Shown here: positions 19,401 through 30,548 of the stretch, piece after piece
How positions within the stretch are numbered: position 1 is the first letter of the stretch
Layout of the letters: every line of letters begins with the position of its first letter
Assembly: GCA_963565915.1 (NCBI GenBank)
Contig: OY751490.1
Span: 62,001 to 126,000 of the forward strand
DNA length: 64,000 nt
Source of the DNA: Entoloma clypeatum
Lineage: Eukaryota > Basidiomycota > Agaricomycetes > Agaricales > Entolomataceae
Direction: 5' to 3'
The notes under the pieces: generated by a model
Database searches by the model: none
Told to the model about the DNA's origin: nothing
What the model saw: the letters and a program-made list of their open reading frames with translations, nothing else
Position numbers and translations under genes: made by a program

Positions 19401-19590
19401 ACCAAGATTCGTCCATCTGTGCCAGGTTCTCGTTACTGCCCTCAGCCCTATGGACTAATTCGGAATCGGAGGCAGCTCCACTGTATTTTTCATGGAATCG
19501 ACGAAAGCAGGAAGGAGTCTGTCGTATGTGTGAATCCACGCCTTGTGAGGTACGTAATTTGGACTTGCAGAATTCACAGAAATAATTCAT
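16445..19590 (-). pseudogene. Plavaka-type transposase, four exons, stop in the last exon
   Basis: Predicted exons are 19590-19060, 19004-18687, 18624-16938 and 16887-16445, with GT-AG introns of 50-62 bp that keep frame. The N-terminus is a C2H2-like finger (YFCEFCKSK...H..C), followed by the EEEWELAEWLM block, then LPTGPSWTC and ADWWWETQ, the catalytic region with PVILSSDKT and KQAYPVYL, and LLHQLHKGVFKDH. These are signatures of the Plavaka family, a CACTA-related DNA transposase group expanded in mushrooms. The last exon has a TGA at 16787-16789, after which the expected C-terminal region (RSCHLIPHFG..FYLNAYL) continues in frame. About 115 residues would be lost. The start was chosen at the Met before the finger. 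It shares a 179-bp upstream region with the DUF6532 gene. Confidence 0.85.
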
Positions 19591-19769
19591 TGAGGATGTA
19601 GAACAAGAACAGGTAAGCTGTGGGCTACCATGCATGATGCGGATGGCAACGGCTGTGTGGAACTTGGTGCGGAAGCAACCGGCGGTTACATGATCGGAAA
19701 TTTTTTTCCTTCCACCCACTTCCACCACCGCACCTCACCAACATCTAACCCTCTCGTTTGTCAAGAATC
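19591..19769. promoter_or_regulatory. Shared head-to-head promoter region
   Basis: Only 179 bp separate the start codons of the Plavaka gene (minus) and the DUF6532 gene (plus), so both must be driven from this segment. No clear TATA box was seen. Confidence 0.5.
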
Positions 19770-21548
19770 ATGGGCCGCCGCCGTCTCCTGAGCTCCGACG
19801 ATGAGGAGGAGCAGGAGGAGGAGGAGGAAGAGAGACCATCTCCAAGTCCGCCGCCCGCGAAGCGAAAGAGAACGGCAAGCAAGAAACGTGATCTCATAGG
19901 TCTGTACCTCCCTCAATGTGGCCAATTGCTAGCTAAACTGATTCCCTCAATGTACCACGGTAGAAAAAGAAAATACCACCAAGGTGCAGGAGAAAACAAA
20001 GAAGCTCGAGGCCCAGCTTGCCCGTCTGAAGAGAAAGACAGCACAGGAAGCGGCTGAAAACCCGGGTCGCTCCGACGTTGAGAGTGAGGACGACGAGAAT
20101 GCACAAGCACCACTCTTCTCAAGCTTGGTATCACGCTCAACTTCTCTATTATTTCCTTTTCAATACTAATGACCACAATCCAGGTTCGATTTCTCCCCCC
20201 GATTCCGGCTGGTCAAGTAGTTAAGACTCCTCTATTTCGCCGAATCGACACCAGAAGCAGACGCCTGCCGCCGCCAGCAATCAATTGAACCGGCGCGCCT
20301 TTACTGTGACACCCTCTAGCTCACCGCCAGTTTCAGGGCCAGCTGCCAGTACTGCCCAGCCCTCAGTAACATCTACTCCCACCGAGGATCCCTTTGTTCC
20401 GGACACCAGCGGCACAATCCAACCCCCTGTACAAGCCAAGACCGCCACCCTACGCAGTGGGCTCGACTTGAAGGCAGCTCCCAAGCTTGAAGACTTTAAG
20501 GATCCAATCGTGCAAGCCCTGGTCTTACGAGGGGCGCATGAGTATGAGGTTTTGATTTGCACTGCTAATGCCTTTCCCGATACTGCTACAAAGACAAAGT
20601 GGGCAAAGGGTTGCTTCAACAATGCGCAAAACGAGGCCGGGCTTGCCGTCGGCGAGCGATATCAATTTATTGATCGTGTCGCGCGTTATGTGAGCTCTAT
20701 CAGCATTCCTTCCTTTCCGACTCATTTCATACCTTGTATAGATAACCAGGCGTGGTTCCCGAGTCCGTGGACAGCTTTGTGATATCATACGCGCCCGTGT
20801 GGAGACTCTCTTTGGATTTGAGAAGAGCACGCGAGCAAGCACCATGTCAAAAAATGCGAAACTGGCAGCTCGTCTCACGGAAGGTTCTGCTTTTCATCAC
20901 AAAGTAAGATATACGTCCTCTCGCTCCCATACCTAGTACTTATTGATTCTATGTCCCAGAATACGGAAGCCTGCAAAGACTACGCTCAAAACCCGATCAT
21001 TGCAAAGGTCATCAACACCATGTGGTTCCATGATGTGCAAGCCCCAGGTGTTGTTTTTCAGAAGTATTTCAATCCCATTTCGCTCGAGATGCTGGCATTG
21101 ATCTTCACTGTCGTGAGTTTTTGTGCTTCACTACACGTTGCAAATCTAATTCCTGACCATAGATCGAATTCTGCCTCAAAGAATGGTTGACAGGGAACCA
21201 GGTGAAGACTGATTTCACCGAGAAAGAAGTTGAATCGCTTTACCGCACCCATTGCGCTGATCTCAATGCCTGGAGCCAAATTGATGTCGGGGTCACCACC
21301 AACCGGCGGAAGCTGATGTTCAAACGTGCATAGTGAGTCTGTTGGGAAAGATTGTAATGGCCGTTAACTCACCATTCTCTAGTCGTAATTCTGGGGTTGT
21401 AGAGGAATCTGCACCAAAACGTCGACTCATTGGAGAGGCAGAGGAGCGCGCTCGGCGGGAGTTGGAGGGGCACACTGGAGAAACGGACAGCGAGAATGAT
21501 GAGAGCGAGGCTGAAGGTGGAGATGGTGAAGCTTGGTATAGTCCTTAA
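19770..21548 (+). CDS. DUF6532 protein, probable partner gene of the Plavaka transposase
   Basis: The N-terminus is acidic then basic (SSDDEEEQEEEEEE, KRKRTASKKR), followed by a predicted coiled coil (EKTKKLEAQLARLKRK) and a Ser/Pro-rich linker. The DUF6532 region spans PIVQALVLRGAHEYEV, NAFPD, ERYQFIDRV, RGQLCDIIRARVE, NPIIAKVINTMWF and YFNPISLEMLALI. This domain is widespread in mushroom genomes and has no known function. Several short introns are needed. Around 20217 a TAA lies in the simplest frame, but a 38-bp GT-AG intron would remove it. The C-terminus is Glu-rich. The role in transposition is inferred only from the head-to-head position. Confidence 0.75.
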
Positions 21549-22191
21549 TACATATATCTCTCGCCAACATAGCAAAATTATATATATATTCTATTCCATC
21601 TGCCCTATTGTCTTTGAGCTACAAACTACTCTGTTGATGTAGTAGGTGTCGTAGCAGTGCTAATATGTATTAATATGGCATGTACCATACATGTGATAGG
21701 CATCAACCTAGATCTACGGAGTGCTACAGACATTTGGCTCTGAGCTACAGAGTAGACAATAATGGGGGACTTGTCTACAACGTTATCTTGTCTATTGAGA
21801 CTATGTAGCACTCCTTAGACAAGTGAAGTTTTCCTGATGTGTACTTGAAGAGAAAATGAAGAGCTCATGCTGGTCTCATGAAGATGGTAATAAGATTCAA
21901 ATGTTCTACACCCACCTGCATAGCCATGTATTTTTAGCATCTTGAGATGAAGTGCTTTGAAGAGCTGCAAAAGTACTGCAAAGTTTATAGGGCCAACTTC
22001 AGCATCTTCAGCAAACTGCAACAAACTTCATCAAAAACCAGGATTTGCTGATGGAAACAGCATTGCGAAGGGCAGCGTTCCACCTGGTCAATTCACCCGT
22101 GACCCTGCACGTGACTGTGTTTAGATGCCAAGAAAAGCTCGCGGGATGGTTTGCCTCAATCAAACGACCCCAGATCGTTCGTTCTGACACC
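21549..22191. other. Intergenic, AT-rich, nothing recognised
   Basis: It contains short words shared with the 14.6-15.0 kb repeat region (CTACGGAGTGCTACAG, GGATTTGCTGATGG) and partly palindromic sequence near 21980-22050, which suggests a decayed small element. No gene is seen. Confidence 0.4.
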
Positions 22192-25100
22192 ATGCAATCG
22201 TTATTGACGACCCCAGGGAAAAACCGTTCCTCTGCTCGTAGCCAAAGCGGAAGTTTGCACTACCTGTACGATGGCACCGCTTGATCTCTATGAACTCTGG
22301 ACTAACTGAAAATACACAGCCTGGACGATGTCCGAGAAGACCTCAACGCCGATCTCGAAAAGGCCCAGTCTTGCGGATTGGATAACCTTATTCAGCACTT
22401 CATCTACCTTGTCTTGGATCCTGAATCTAGTGAAAGAAAGGAGCTCGACGAGCTTCAAGATGAGATCGAAAAGTTGGAAGAGGAAGTCCACTCTCCGAAG
22501 GACGCACCGAACGCCCCTGTAGGAGGAGAAGTCAAAGACGACGACTCTCGAGCTCTTTTGGTGTCGCGTCAGAAACGCGATCAAATCCTCAGCACCGTTT
22601 ATGAGGAATGCCTAAACGCCGTCTTGGCGACTTGTAACGATCACGTCGTCTTTGGACACTTGAAGGAATAGTCAGATACCCAAACTATTGACTACACAAA
22701 GCATTCTGACTATCCCTCCATCTAGCGCCGCAGAAACCATTGAGCCAGACCGCTACGCTCCTTTCGTGAGGTCATGCAATAGCGCGCTCAGTCGCATGTC
22801 CAACCTTCATACGAAGAACAATCTACCGCTCCGTGATCCCTCAGCACTTGACATTCGCTTCAAACGCAACGATCCTCGATTTATCTCTCACAAGTATAAG
22901 GGAGAGGCCCCAGCCATACAACGGAAGCCCGACGTGATCATCACATCGTCAATCTCAGCTCGTGACGCGGCAGTGAAAGAGGGAAGGGATTCGAAATCAA
23001 ACTTGAGCCAGAAACGCAAACGAAGGAATGAAGAGGAGGATGAAGGCGAGGGCGTGGAAGAGGACGAGGAGCAAGATGAGGATGACGAGAATGAGGAGCA
23101 AGATGAGGAAGACGAGAATGAGGGGGCGTATAAGGACGACGGAGAGCAGCGGAAGCGTGATGCAGCGGACGAGGAAGAGGAGTATCACTTGCCACCATAT
23201 CGCACCTTTGGGTGGCGGCATGTGCTTTCTTGCTCAGAGTTCAAAGCTGTGCAGAAGTCCTTTGCCTGCGCCCCGACACCATCTTACGAGGACACGAGTC
23301 GCAAGGCAACCCTCCCAGCCAAACTTCCAGACCTGCCCGCCCGCTCTTCTGAACTTCCAAATCCCACCTCAGCCCAAAGTTCGTCAGTTACATCCTATAC
23401 TGTTTCAAGTTCGGAAGACCGTCGAGAGGGGAAGAAGCGGAAAGTGGACTCCACGGACAATGCGCCCGATCCTTTGCCCGTTGCTCAGACCATGATGAAG
23501 AATCGGGAGCACTCTCGAACCAAAACAAACTCAAGCGACACTGCACCGAAAGCGGCAAACTACGGCGCGGCGAAATCGAAAGACGCTATCACTGCAAAGA
23601 CGCAGTTTGCCTCATATGCATTAGAGATGATGTCCTATAGCATTGGTGTTCACCATGCGATCAACCTTTTCTTCGTTGGTGCGTGCCTGCGCTTCATCTT
23701 ATGTCACACTCCTCATGTCCCTGTTAGATGCGCATTTGTGGATCTTTTACTTCGACAGACAGGGCATCCTCCAATCTGATGGCATCGATCTCATCGATGA
23801 TCTTCCACGGTTTCTAGTTCTTCTCCTCGCATTTCAACGTTTCGAACTTAGAGATTGGGGAGTCATTCCAGAATTGAACCACTCGCCGTCCTTGGTTCAC
23901 GACCCCCAGCCGTGGGTTCCACCGAAAGAAAGAACACGGCCAGTTAGGACGACGACTGCGCCGCCGCCGCCGCCAGTGGTGCCTCCGTCGGAGTCGGACA
24001 AATTCGAGGCGAGGAAATTGATTATCGAAGAATTCAATCTGGACCTGAAAACATGCATGGATATTCCCTGGAAGTGGAATGACCCTGTCGACCCGACGAA
24101 TATCACCCTCAAGCCGCTTTCATTTGTATCTCACCAACCACACTCGCTCGCAGGGAGGGCAACCGCTGTAATCGATGCTTCCATACCAGGTCTCGCGCGG
24201 GACGCCGTGTGCAAGATCAGCAACCCCGAAGTCCAGCGAACGAATGAAGGTGATATCCTGCTGGACATTTACGAGAAATGCGACAAGCATGACGAGTCGT
24301 TGAAGAAACACGTTCCGGAAATGCTGTTATATGGCGATATGAAGGGCTGTCTCACCAATCGTGTCCGTAGCATGGTCGGGCTATCGGACTGGCGTGGTCA
24401 CCGAACTACGAGGTTTGTGATCCTCATCAAGGCGAACCCGCTGACGACACTCGCCGGTCGAGAGTTTGTCAGGGCATGGCTTGAGACGGTGAAATGTACG
24501 CGCGATCCACCATTCTCGTGTCACAGCTCCTGATCTTGTCCGTTATAGGTCACGCGTTTCTCTGGGATCATGGCATCGCGCATGGCGACCCGAGTCTCTG
24601 GAACTTGATGTTCAGCGCCGAACATAATTGCGGTGTTCTCGGGGATTATGATCTCGCAATCTTTCTGGATAAACCTCGCGTGCGAGGGACGGAGAGGACG
24701 GGAACCATCACTTTCATGGCGATCGAACTTCTGAACAAACAATATTGGGATGGGCTGATCAAACGTCAGTATCATCATGAATTGGAAGCCTTCATCTGGG
24801 TCCTCCCCTTTGTTTTCCTTCGTTATCAAAACCAGACTGTTGTGCCCACAACCCTCGTGGAGAATTGGATAACGTCCAGCTACGAAACGTGCAAAGAGAA
24901 GAAAATGGTTTTTTGGGGACAGCTCAGCAATTACTGGAACGACGTTCAAGAAGATTTCACAAATGTCTGGTTGATCGCATATAGGTTACTTCTCTGGGCA
25001 TCCAAGCAAAGGGCAGCACGAGAGGAGAAGCTCGGGGAAGAACGGTTATTGGGAACGACGAACCCTGACCTTAACGTCGAAGTGCCGGCTTCATTGACAC

Positions 25101-25198
25101 GGGCCGGCTTCATCGATATATTAAAATCCATGCAGCAGGAATACCTCGACGACCTCCTCCAGTCCCTAGGGGCTGTACGCCCACCCCCTGTTGTATAG
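22192..25198 (+). CDS. FunK1-type fungal protein kinase, five exons
   Basis: Predicted exons are 22192-22265, 22320-22670, 22726-23678, 23728-24495 and 24549-25198. All junctions are GT-AG and keep frame. The N-terminal helical region (DLNADLEKAQ..) is followed by an acidic, Glu/Asp-rich insert at about 23030-23190, then the kinase lobe. The catalytic loop HGDPSLWNLMF supplies the base Asp, and GDYDLA replaces the usual DFG. This HGDxSxxN / DYD pattern is typical of FunK1 kinases, a group expanded in Agaricomycetes whose substrates are mostly unknown. The C-terminus is the conserved ELEAFIWVL..FVFLRY segment and a long tail. It appears complete. The start is the first ATG that allows splicing into the conserved region. 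Confidence 0.85.
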
Positions 25199-25301
25199 GT
25201 CCTCGTCACGGTCGGCATACCCTCTCTTGTTTACTTGACTATCTGACCCGTATGTCATGTCAAATTGACAATAGTACTTCAAATCTAATATATACTGAAC
25301 A

Positions 25302-25811
25302 AGGTGGAATGGCCTGATGAAACGTCAGTATCACCACGAGTTGGAAGCCTTCATCTGAGTTCTTCCCTTTGTCTTCTTTCGTTATCGAGACAAGGTTGCG
25401 GTGCCAGACACAGTTGTTGAGAGTTGGATAACCTCAAACTATGAAACATGCCGAAAGGAGAAGTCCGACTTTTGGGACCTGACACACCTCGCCAAGTTCC
25501 CCACCACCACGGTTCAGCCTGGGTTCAAGAACGTTTGGTGGATTGGATATAAGCTGCTATTCTGGGCGTCTAATGAACACCATTTGCGGGGCATTGAACA
25601 GATTCGTCGATTACAAGTCTTTCAATCAAACATAGACGACGAGGGACTGGAAGGAGAAGAAGAACCTGGAATCACACCAGAAGAGATCCCAGATATTGAA
25701 GTTTTCGTATTTGTGGCACGGACTGGCTTCGTCAAAACACTGGCGGACATGCAGGGCGTGGAATACCTTAGCGACCTCCTGAACTCCTTACGTCCACCCG
25801 CGGCCGCATAG
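25302..25811 (+). pseudogene. Broken tandem duplicate of the kinase C-terminal half
   Basis: About 100 bp after the kinase, the sequence again encodes KRQYHHELEAFI and the tail (VESWITSNYETC, FKNVWWIGYKLLFWAS, FVKTLADMQG) similar to the preceding gene. The catalytic loop and N-terminal lobe are absent. A TGA at 25356-25358 replaces the Trp of AFIWVL. The rest is open and strongly diverged from the parent, so the duplication is not recent. It may be read as an untranslated tail of the kinase gene. Confidence 0.8.
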
Positions 25812-27519
25812 ATCGATCCGTAAAGTGAATGCCTCGTACATAGTAAATTCATGTCGGTTTGGGATACATTGCAGAAAATGCAACATGCCGCGTTTCAAAA
25901 GTCTCTTTGACTCAGATGACCCTCACTTCTGCCCTAACATTCCAATCAACAAGCACTCGAGCGACGGTGTTGGACCTATGTATATCCAACGACTACCTAC
26001 TAGTATATGTAAGTAACGGAATGTTTGAGGCATACAGCCGTTTGCATATGAGATTTTTTTCGTTGCGTCACGTGCAAACAACCGATGGCACTGTCCATCG
26101 CTGCCATCACAAAGCGGGACCGGAGACTGTTTACGTCGCACAACAAGATACAAACTTTTTTATTGGTCTGGCAATATTTCTTTTGCGAGAAAGGCAAGGC
26201 GAAGCACGAGGAGCAGGGGTGAGGGTGGGGGACAGGTAATCCTTTTCTGAGGGGCAAGTCGAAAAGGACAGAAGCATACCCGTACGTTCAGTCCTTCCGT
26301 CCTTCCCCGACATCCGAGGTCACCCAGTCCAACATCTGGATGACATATGCTTTTCGTTACTAGAACGTCTTGCCCCAGCGTTCTCCCTACGCCATCCTTC
26401 CCTTCCGTCTGGCCCGCACGTCCGGTCTGGGAGGAAGACTTTCATCCTTCCCCCACTTGAGATGAAGCCACAGACCAAACTGGTTGTCGACTCGTGTTGT
26501 CCAAGTCACCCCTCTCCTGCTTATGCCACCAGCCTGCTACTAGTAACGCGGCTCTCCTGGATGTCACGCCGCTTTCCCGTGCGACGAATGCGAGGCTGCC
26601 TTTGACCCTCGTCGGTGGGAAATGGAATATCGGCCTCAAAAAAGGACGAGGTGAAGTTTCCACTAGGTTAGCCTGAGTCTACAATAACTACGTATCGCAT
26701 GGGCTTTCCTTACTGCTGCCTTCAATTCTGTATGGTCGGGCCGATTTTTCGGGTAGCGCCAGTGCCGAAGCTCGTGGACAAATGCGGAAAATCCTGAGCA
26801 CAGCCTACTTGTGATGGAGAAAGGTGGTAGAGATCTGGCATCGATAATGATCATCAAGTTTTCCGCCAGTAATTCGCCTTGAACACGCGTTGGCGATTCG
26901 GGGGAGGCACTGCTCTTGCACCCTATCCCGCTTCAAGCGAATCTTAGTAAGTCACTTCATGTGACGATGTGCTCCTTACTACATTCTTGAAGGACTCAAA
27001 TGTGATTCTTGTCAAAGGATCAATCCCTAAGTCGAACACATGGCCGCGCCAGCAACCGATGGTAGTCAATGACGGCGTCCATGACGCGCGAAAGTGAGAG
27101 TAAGGGGAGTATTTCGCATGGGCCCTTTCATACTTGCACACAATAATATTTCTCAGGCAGTTCTACGATAACATTCGTCGAATGGATGGGTGCTCAGGCG
27201 CGCTTTGAACGAAATGGAAAAAACACGTGAGTGGAGGTACATCGGAGCATGATTACACCCTCAAGAAGGACAATGTAAGATAACACAGCCTTGTTGGAGC
27301 AGGGCTGATTGAAATATTTACACGCCTTTCATTCGTGGCAGCTTGTAAGGCAAGTCATTTGATGGTATGTACAGTAGATACCTTTGATAGCCGGATTCTC
27401 CGCCTTCACCAAGTGTGCATAGAACAAGTCAACGATTCGAAGTCTGCACCGCCATCGGCTGTGATCGACTCTGTTGAACATAACACATCCATTTTTGGAG
27501 GTAAGAAATGACTTTGGAG
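25812..27519. other. Intergenic, no gene recognised
   Basis: Frames are short on both strands, without recognisable motifs or plausible splicing. It separates the TE-rich part from the GH25 cluster. Confidence 0.5.
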
Positions 27520-27526
27520 TATAAAA
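27520..27526 (+). promoter_or_regulatory. TATA box of the first GH25 gene
   Basis: TATAAAA lies 103 bp upstream of the ATG at 27623. The surrounding sequence differs from the promoter module shared by the other three GH25 genes. Confidence 0.55.
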
Positions 27527-27622
27527 GCGGCAGTAGGATAGGAGAAAGGTCCAGAACGCACCTCGAGATCTCAAGAGTTTGCATTCCACCTCAACCCAAA
27601 ACATTCTCTACCTCCAAGAAAT

Positions 27623-28666
27623 ATGCAATTCCTCTCAGTGATATCTCTCGCTCTCGCCGCCGCCGTCGCCCACGCCTCGCCCGTCGAGGTCACCAAACGC
27701 GCGAGCCACCCCCAAGGGATCGACGTTTCTTCTTACCAGCCAAACGTCAACTGGGGTGCTGTCAAGTCCAGCGGCGTCCAGTTCGCGTATATCAAGGCGA
27801 CTGAGGCAACGAGTACGCGTCCCTTGCGTATGAGCCTCACGTCCACGGACAGCCCACTGATCGTCCGATGTCCCCATAGGCTACACGAACCCCGAGTTCT
27901 CGAAGCAGTACACCGGTGCTACCAACGCCGGGCTCATTCGTGGTTCTTACCACTTTGCGCGACCTGGGAGCTCGAGCGGTGCGGCCCAGGCTAAATATTT
28001 CGTGGCTCATGGCGGTGGATGGTCTTCGGACGGTACGTTCCCAACATCCACTGACTTTTAATACACAGGTTAACACTGATTCAACAGGCCGGACTCTCCC
28101 CGGAGCTGTTGACCTCGAAGGTTGGCGCCCTCCATTTACGCGGTTGATCTTTGTCTGACTGACGGTCACGCCAGGAACGTGCTCCGGTTTGAGCCACGCC
28201 AACATGGTCTCGTGGATTCATGACTTCTCCAACACCTACCATGGTCAGACCGGCCGCTACCCAGGTACATCACTCTGTTTCTCGTTCTACAATTTCGCAG
28301 AATTTAATGTATTAACAGTCATCTACACGACGACCAGCTGGTGGGTGTCCTGCACGGGCAACTCGGCTGCCTTTGGCAGCAACAACCCACTGTGGATTGC
28401 TCATTGGGCCTCGTCGATCGGGACGCTTCCTGCAGGTTGGGGGTAAGCTTCTAAACCACGGTCATGTTGACGCACGGCGTTCTAATTACCTCGTGATACG
28501 CCAGCTATACCACCTTCTGGCAGTATGCCGACAAAGGCTCGAACCCTGGGGACCAGGATATCTTTAACGGCGACTCTTCTGGCTTGAAGAGGTAAGTCGA
28601 TATCTTTATCTTGCTGTACAAGGAGAGGTATTTATATTTCACTATAGATTTGCTTTGGGGCATTGA
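27623..28666 (+). CDS. Secreted GH25 lysozyme-like muramidase, catalytic motifs present
   Basis: A signal peptide (MQFLSVISLALAAAVAHAS) leads into a GH25 barrel. GIDVS carries the first catalytic Asp, AVDLEG is the DxE motif, and FWQY lines the groove near the C-terminus. Six introns of about 45-70 bp interrupt it. The last exon encodes only FALGH. GH25 enzymes cleave the beta-1,4 bond after N-acetylmuramic acid in bacterial peptidoglycan, so a role in attack on or defence against bacteria is likely. The length (about 220 residues) is normal for fungal GH25. It is convergent with the second GH25 gene. The introns argue against a recent bacterial or phage origin. Confidence 0.92.
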
Positions 28667-29370
28667 GAATGTTGTTTTCTTCGGACTTTCCATTCACTCA
28701 ATTGGTACATATTTCCGGACAATTTATCTGCCCTGTCTATCACGGACTATTTGAATGGAGTGGACCTCAGAGATTTTGATTGTGTGACACTCAGACGGAT
28801 GAGAGGGGAACATAGCGCCAGCATAGCAAGTATTGTGCCCCATGTATATTGAAAGAGATAAGACACCCCTACGGTTTTCAACTGAGAGGTCCCGAACACC
28901 GAAAATTTCAATCGCAGGATAGAAAGCAGATTGCGGTACTTGGGGAGACGGAGAGGCTATTGGAATGTGAAAAACGAGTGGGAGTCCGAATCGTGGGAAG
29001 ACACAATCACGTTCATCTCATCGACAGCCAACAATCTCCGATGAACTTCGAGCCCTTCGGCCCCTAACCCCCTCTTTCCCTTTTTCGTTGATTTTCACGC
29101 TAAAGTCACTTTGACCTCCTCTAGACAACTACGAACGATGAACAATCTTCCAGGTAAAACTAAGTAATTCGGATCAGGCGATGTTCTTGGGGGGTCGGTT
29201 TTTGACGAATCACTTATGACCAGACACTTGAGCTTCACAGGTCCCGTTACTCGGGGCTCTTTAAAATCAAAATTTGGAAGGTGAGTTTCATTCCGGGACG
29301 ACAGAGGTACAAAATCGAGATTTTAGAGTGAAACTTGGAATTTCGAATAAACAACATCAATGCGACATTC
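28667..29370. other. Intergenic between convergent GH25 genes
   Basis: It holds the 3' ends of both genes. No further gene or clear repeat was seen. Confidence 0.5.
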
Positions 29371-30448
29371 CTAGTGACCCGGACCCGGAGCGAACCTGCA
29401 CAGGTAAATCATAAACATATCGCAAGGCCCAAATGACGAAGCTCGACTCACTTCTTCAAATCAGCAGGGTTCCCTTTGAGGGTGTGCTCGTCGTCATGGT
29501 TCGGGCCTTTGTTATCGCCGCCCTGGACGAAGGCACCGAAACTTGTGTATCATGAAAATCAATCAGGAAATCCTTCAGTAACGAGAGCTGCATTCGCAAA
29601 CGCTCACCCTGAACCGGCAGCCCGAGGAGGCAATCCGCCAGTCGGGGGAGCCGGGTGAGCGATCCACAACGGGTTTCTGTTGGGGAAGGCAGCCGAGTTA
29701 CCCGTACAGGTCTCCCACCAGTTGACCGCCGTATTGATGACTGTGATTCCATCTTAGATCCGCGGCCAAAATGCACACAGGGAAACGTCGAATTTACCTG
29801 GGTCGCGGCCGGTGTGACGGTGGTAGGCGTCGGAAAAGTCTTGAATCCACGAGACAACGGCGACATGGCTTAAAGTAGGGCAAGCGCCTGCATTTGGCTA
29901 TCAGCTGGGGGGGCAAGTAGTGGCTCGTGCATGCGACACTGACCTTCAAAGTAAAGAACTCCAGGAAGAGTGCGTCCTGTTGAGACAGTGTCAAGTTGTG
30001 CAACCCGAGTCCGTCGATGCTGGGAAGTCACATACCATCGGCAGACCATCCACCTCCGTGAGCGACGAAGTAATCTGCTTGCGCCGCGCCGGTCGAGACG
30101 GCGGGGCGCGCAAAGTGGGATGGGCCGTGAGGGAGACCAGCGTTGGCAGCGCCGGTGTACTGCTTTGAGAACTCGGGGTTCGTGTAGTCTGGAACGGGTT
30201 GATTCTCAACATCATGAGCGTTGACTCCGTTAGAGGCTCGTACCGATTCCTTCAGTCGCCTTGATGTACGCGAACTCGACGCCGTTGGACTTGACGGCTG
30301 GCCAGTTGACGTTGGGCTCGTGTTCGGACACGTGGATGCCTTGAGGGTGAGGTGCGCTGTTGGTGACCTTGACGGGCGAGGTGTTGGGGGCGTGGGGGGC
30401 GGCAGCAGCAGCGGCGAGAGCGAAAGAGATCAAGGAGAGGAGCTGCAT
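29371..30448 (-). CDS. GH25-like secreted protein with two catalytic Asp residues replaced
   Basis: The same gene layout is found on the minus strand: signal peptide (MQLLSLISFALAAAAAA), a Pro/Ala/Thr spacer, then the GH25 fold. The first catalytic motif GIDVS reads GIHVS (Asp to His), and the DxE motif reads GVLYFEG (Asp to Tyr, Glu kept). FWQY is replaced by FVQG. The remaining landmarks (VEFAYIKATEG, NPEFSKQYTGA, WWETCTGNSAAF, NPLWIA, GPGH at the end) and all splice sites are preserved, so it is not simply decaying. Predicted to be inactive as a muramidase. It might bind glycans or act as a decoy, which is inference. Confidence 0.85.
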
Positions 30449-30536
30449 TGATGCAAATAGGATAGGGAGAGTCTGAAGGGTGAATGCAAGTTCTGGAGGT
30501 GGCGTTCTGACTTTTGCTGCCTGTCCTACGTTACGC

Positions 30537-30542
30537 TTTATA
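30537..30542 (-). promoter_or_regulatory. TATA box in the promoter module shared by GH25 genes 2-4
   Basis: On the minus strand GGTATAAAGCGTAACGTAGG precedes the start by 90-110 bp. The same module is at 33512 and 36976. Confidence 0.6.
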
Positions 30543-30548
30543 CCCGAA

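Noticed and set aside
20525..20878. Minus-strand frame over the DUF6532 gene
   Set aside because: It is antisense to conserved DUF6532 blocks on the plus strand.
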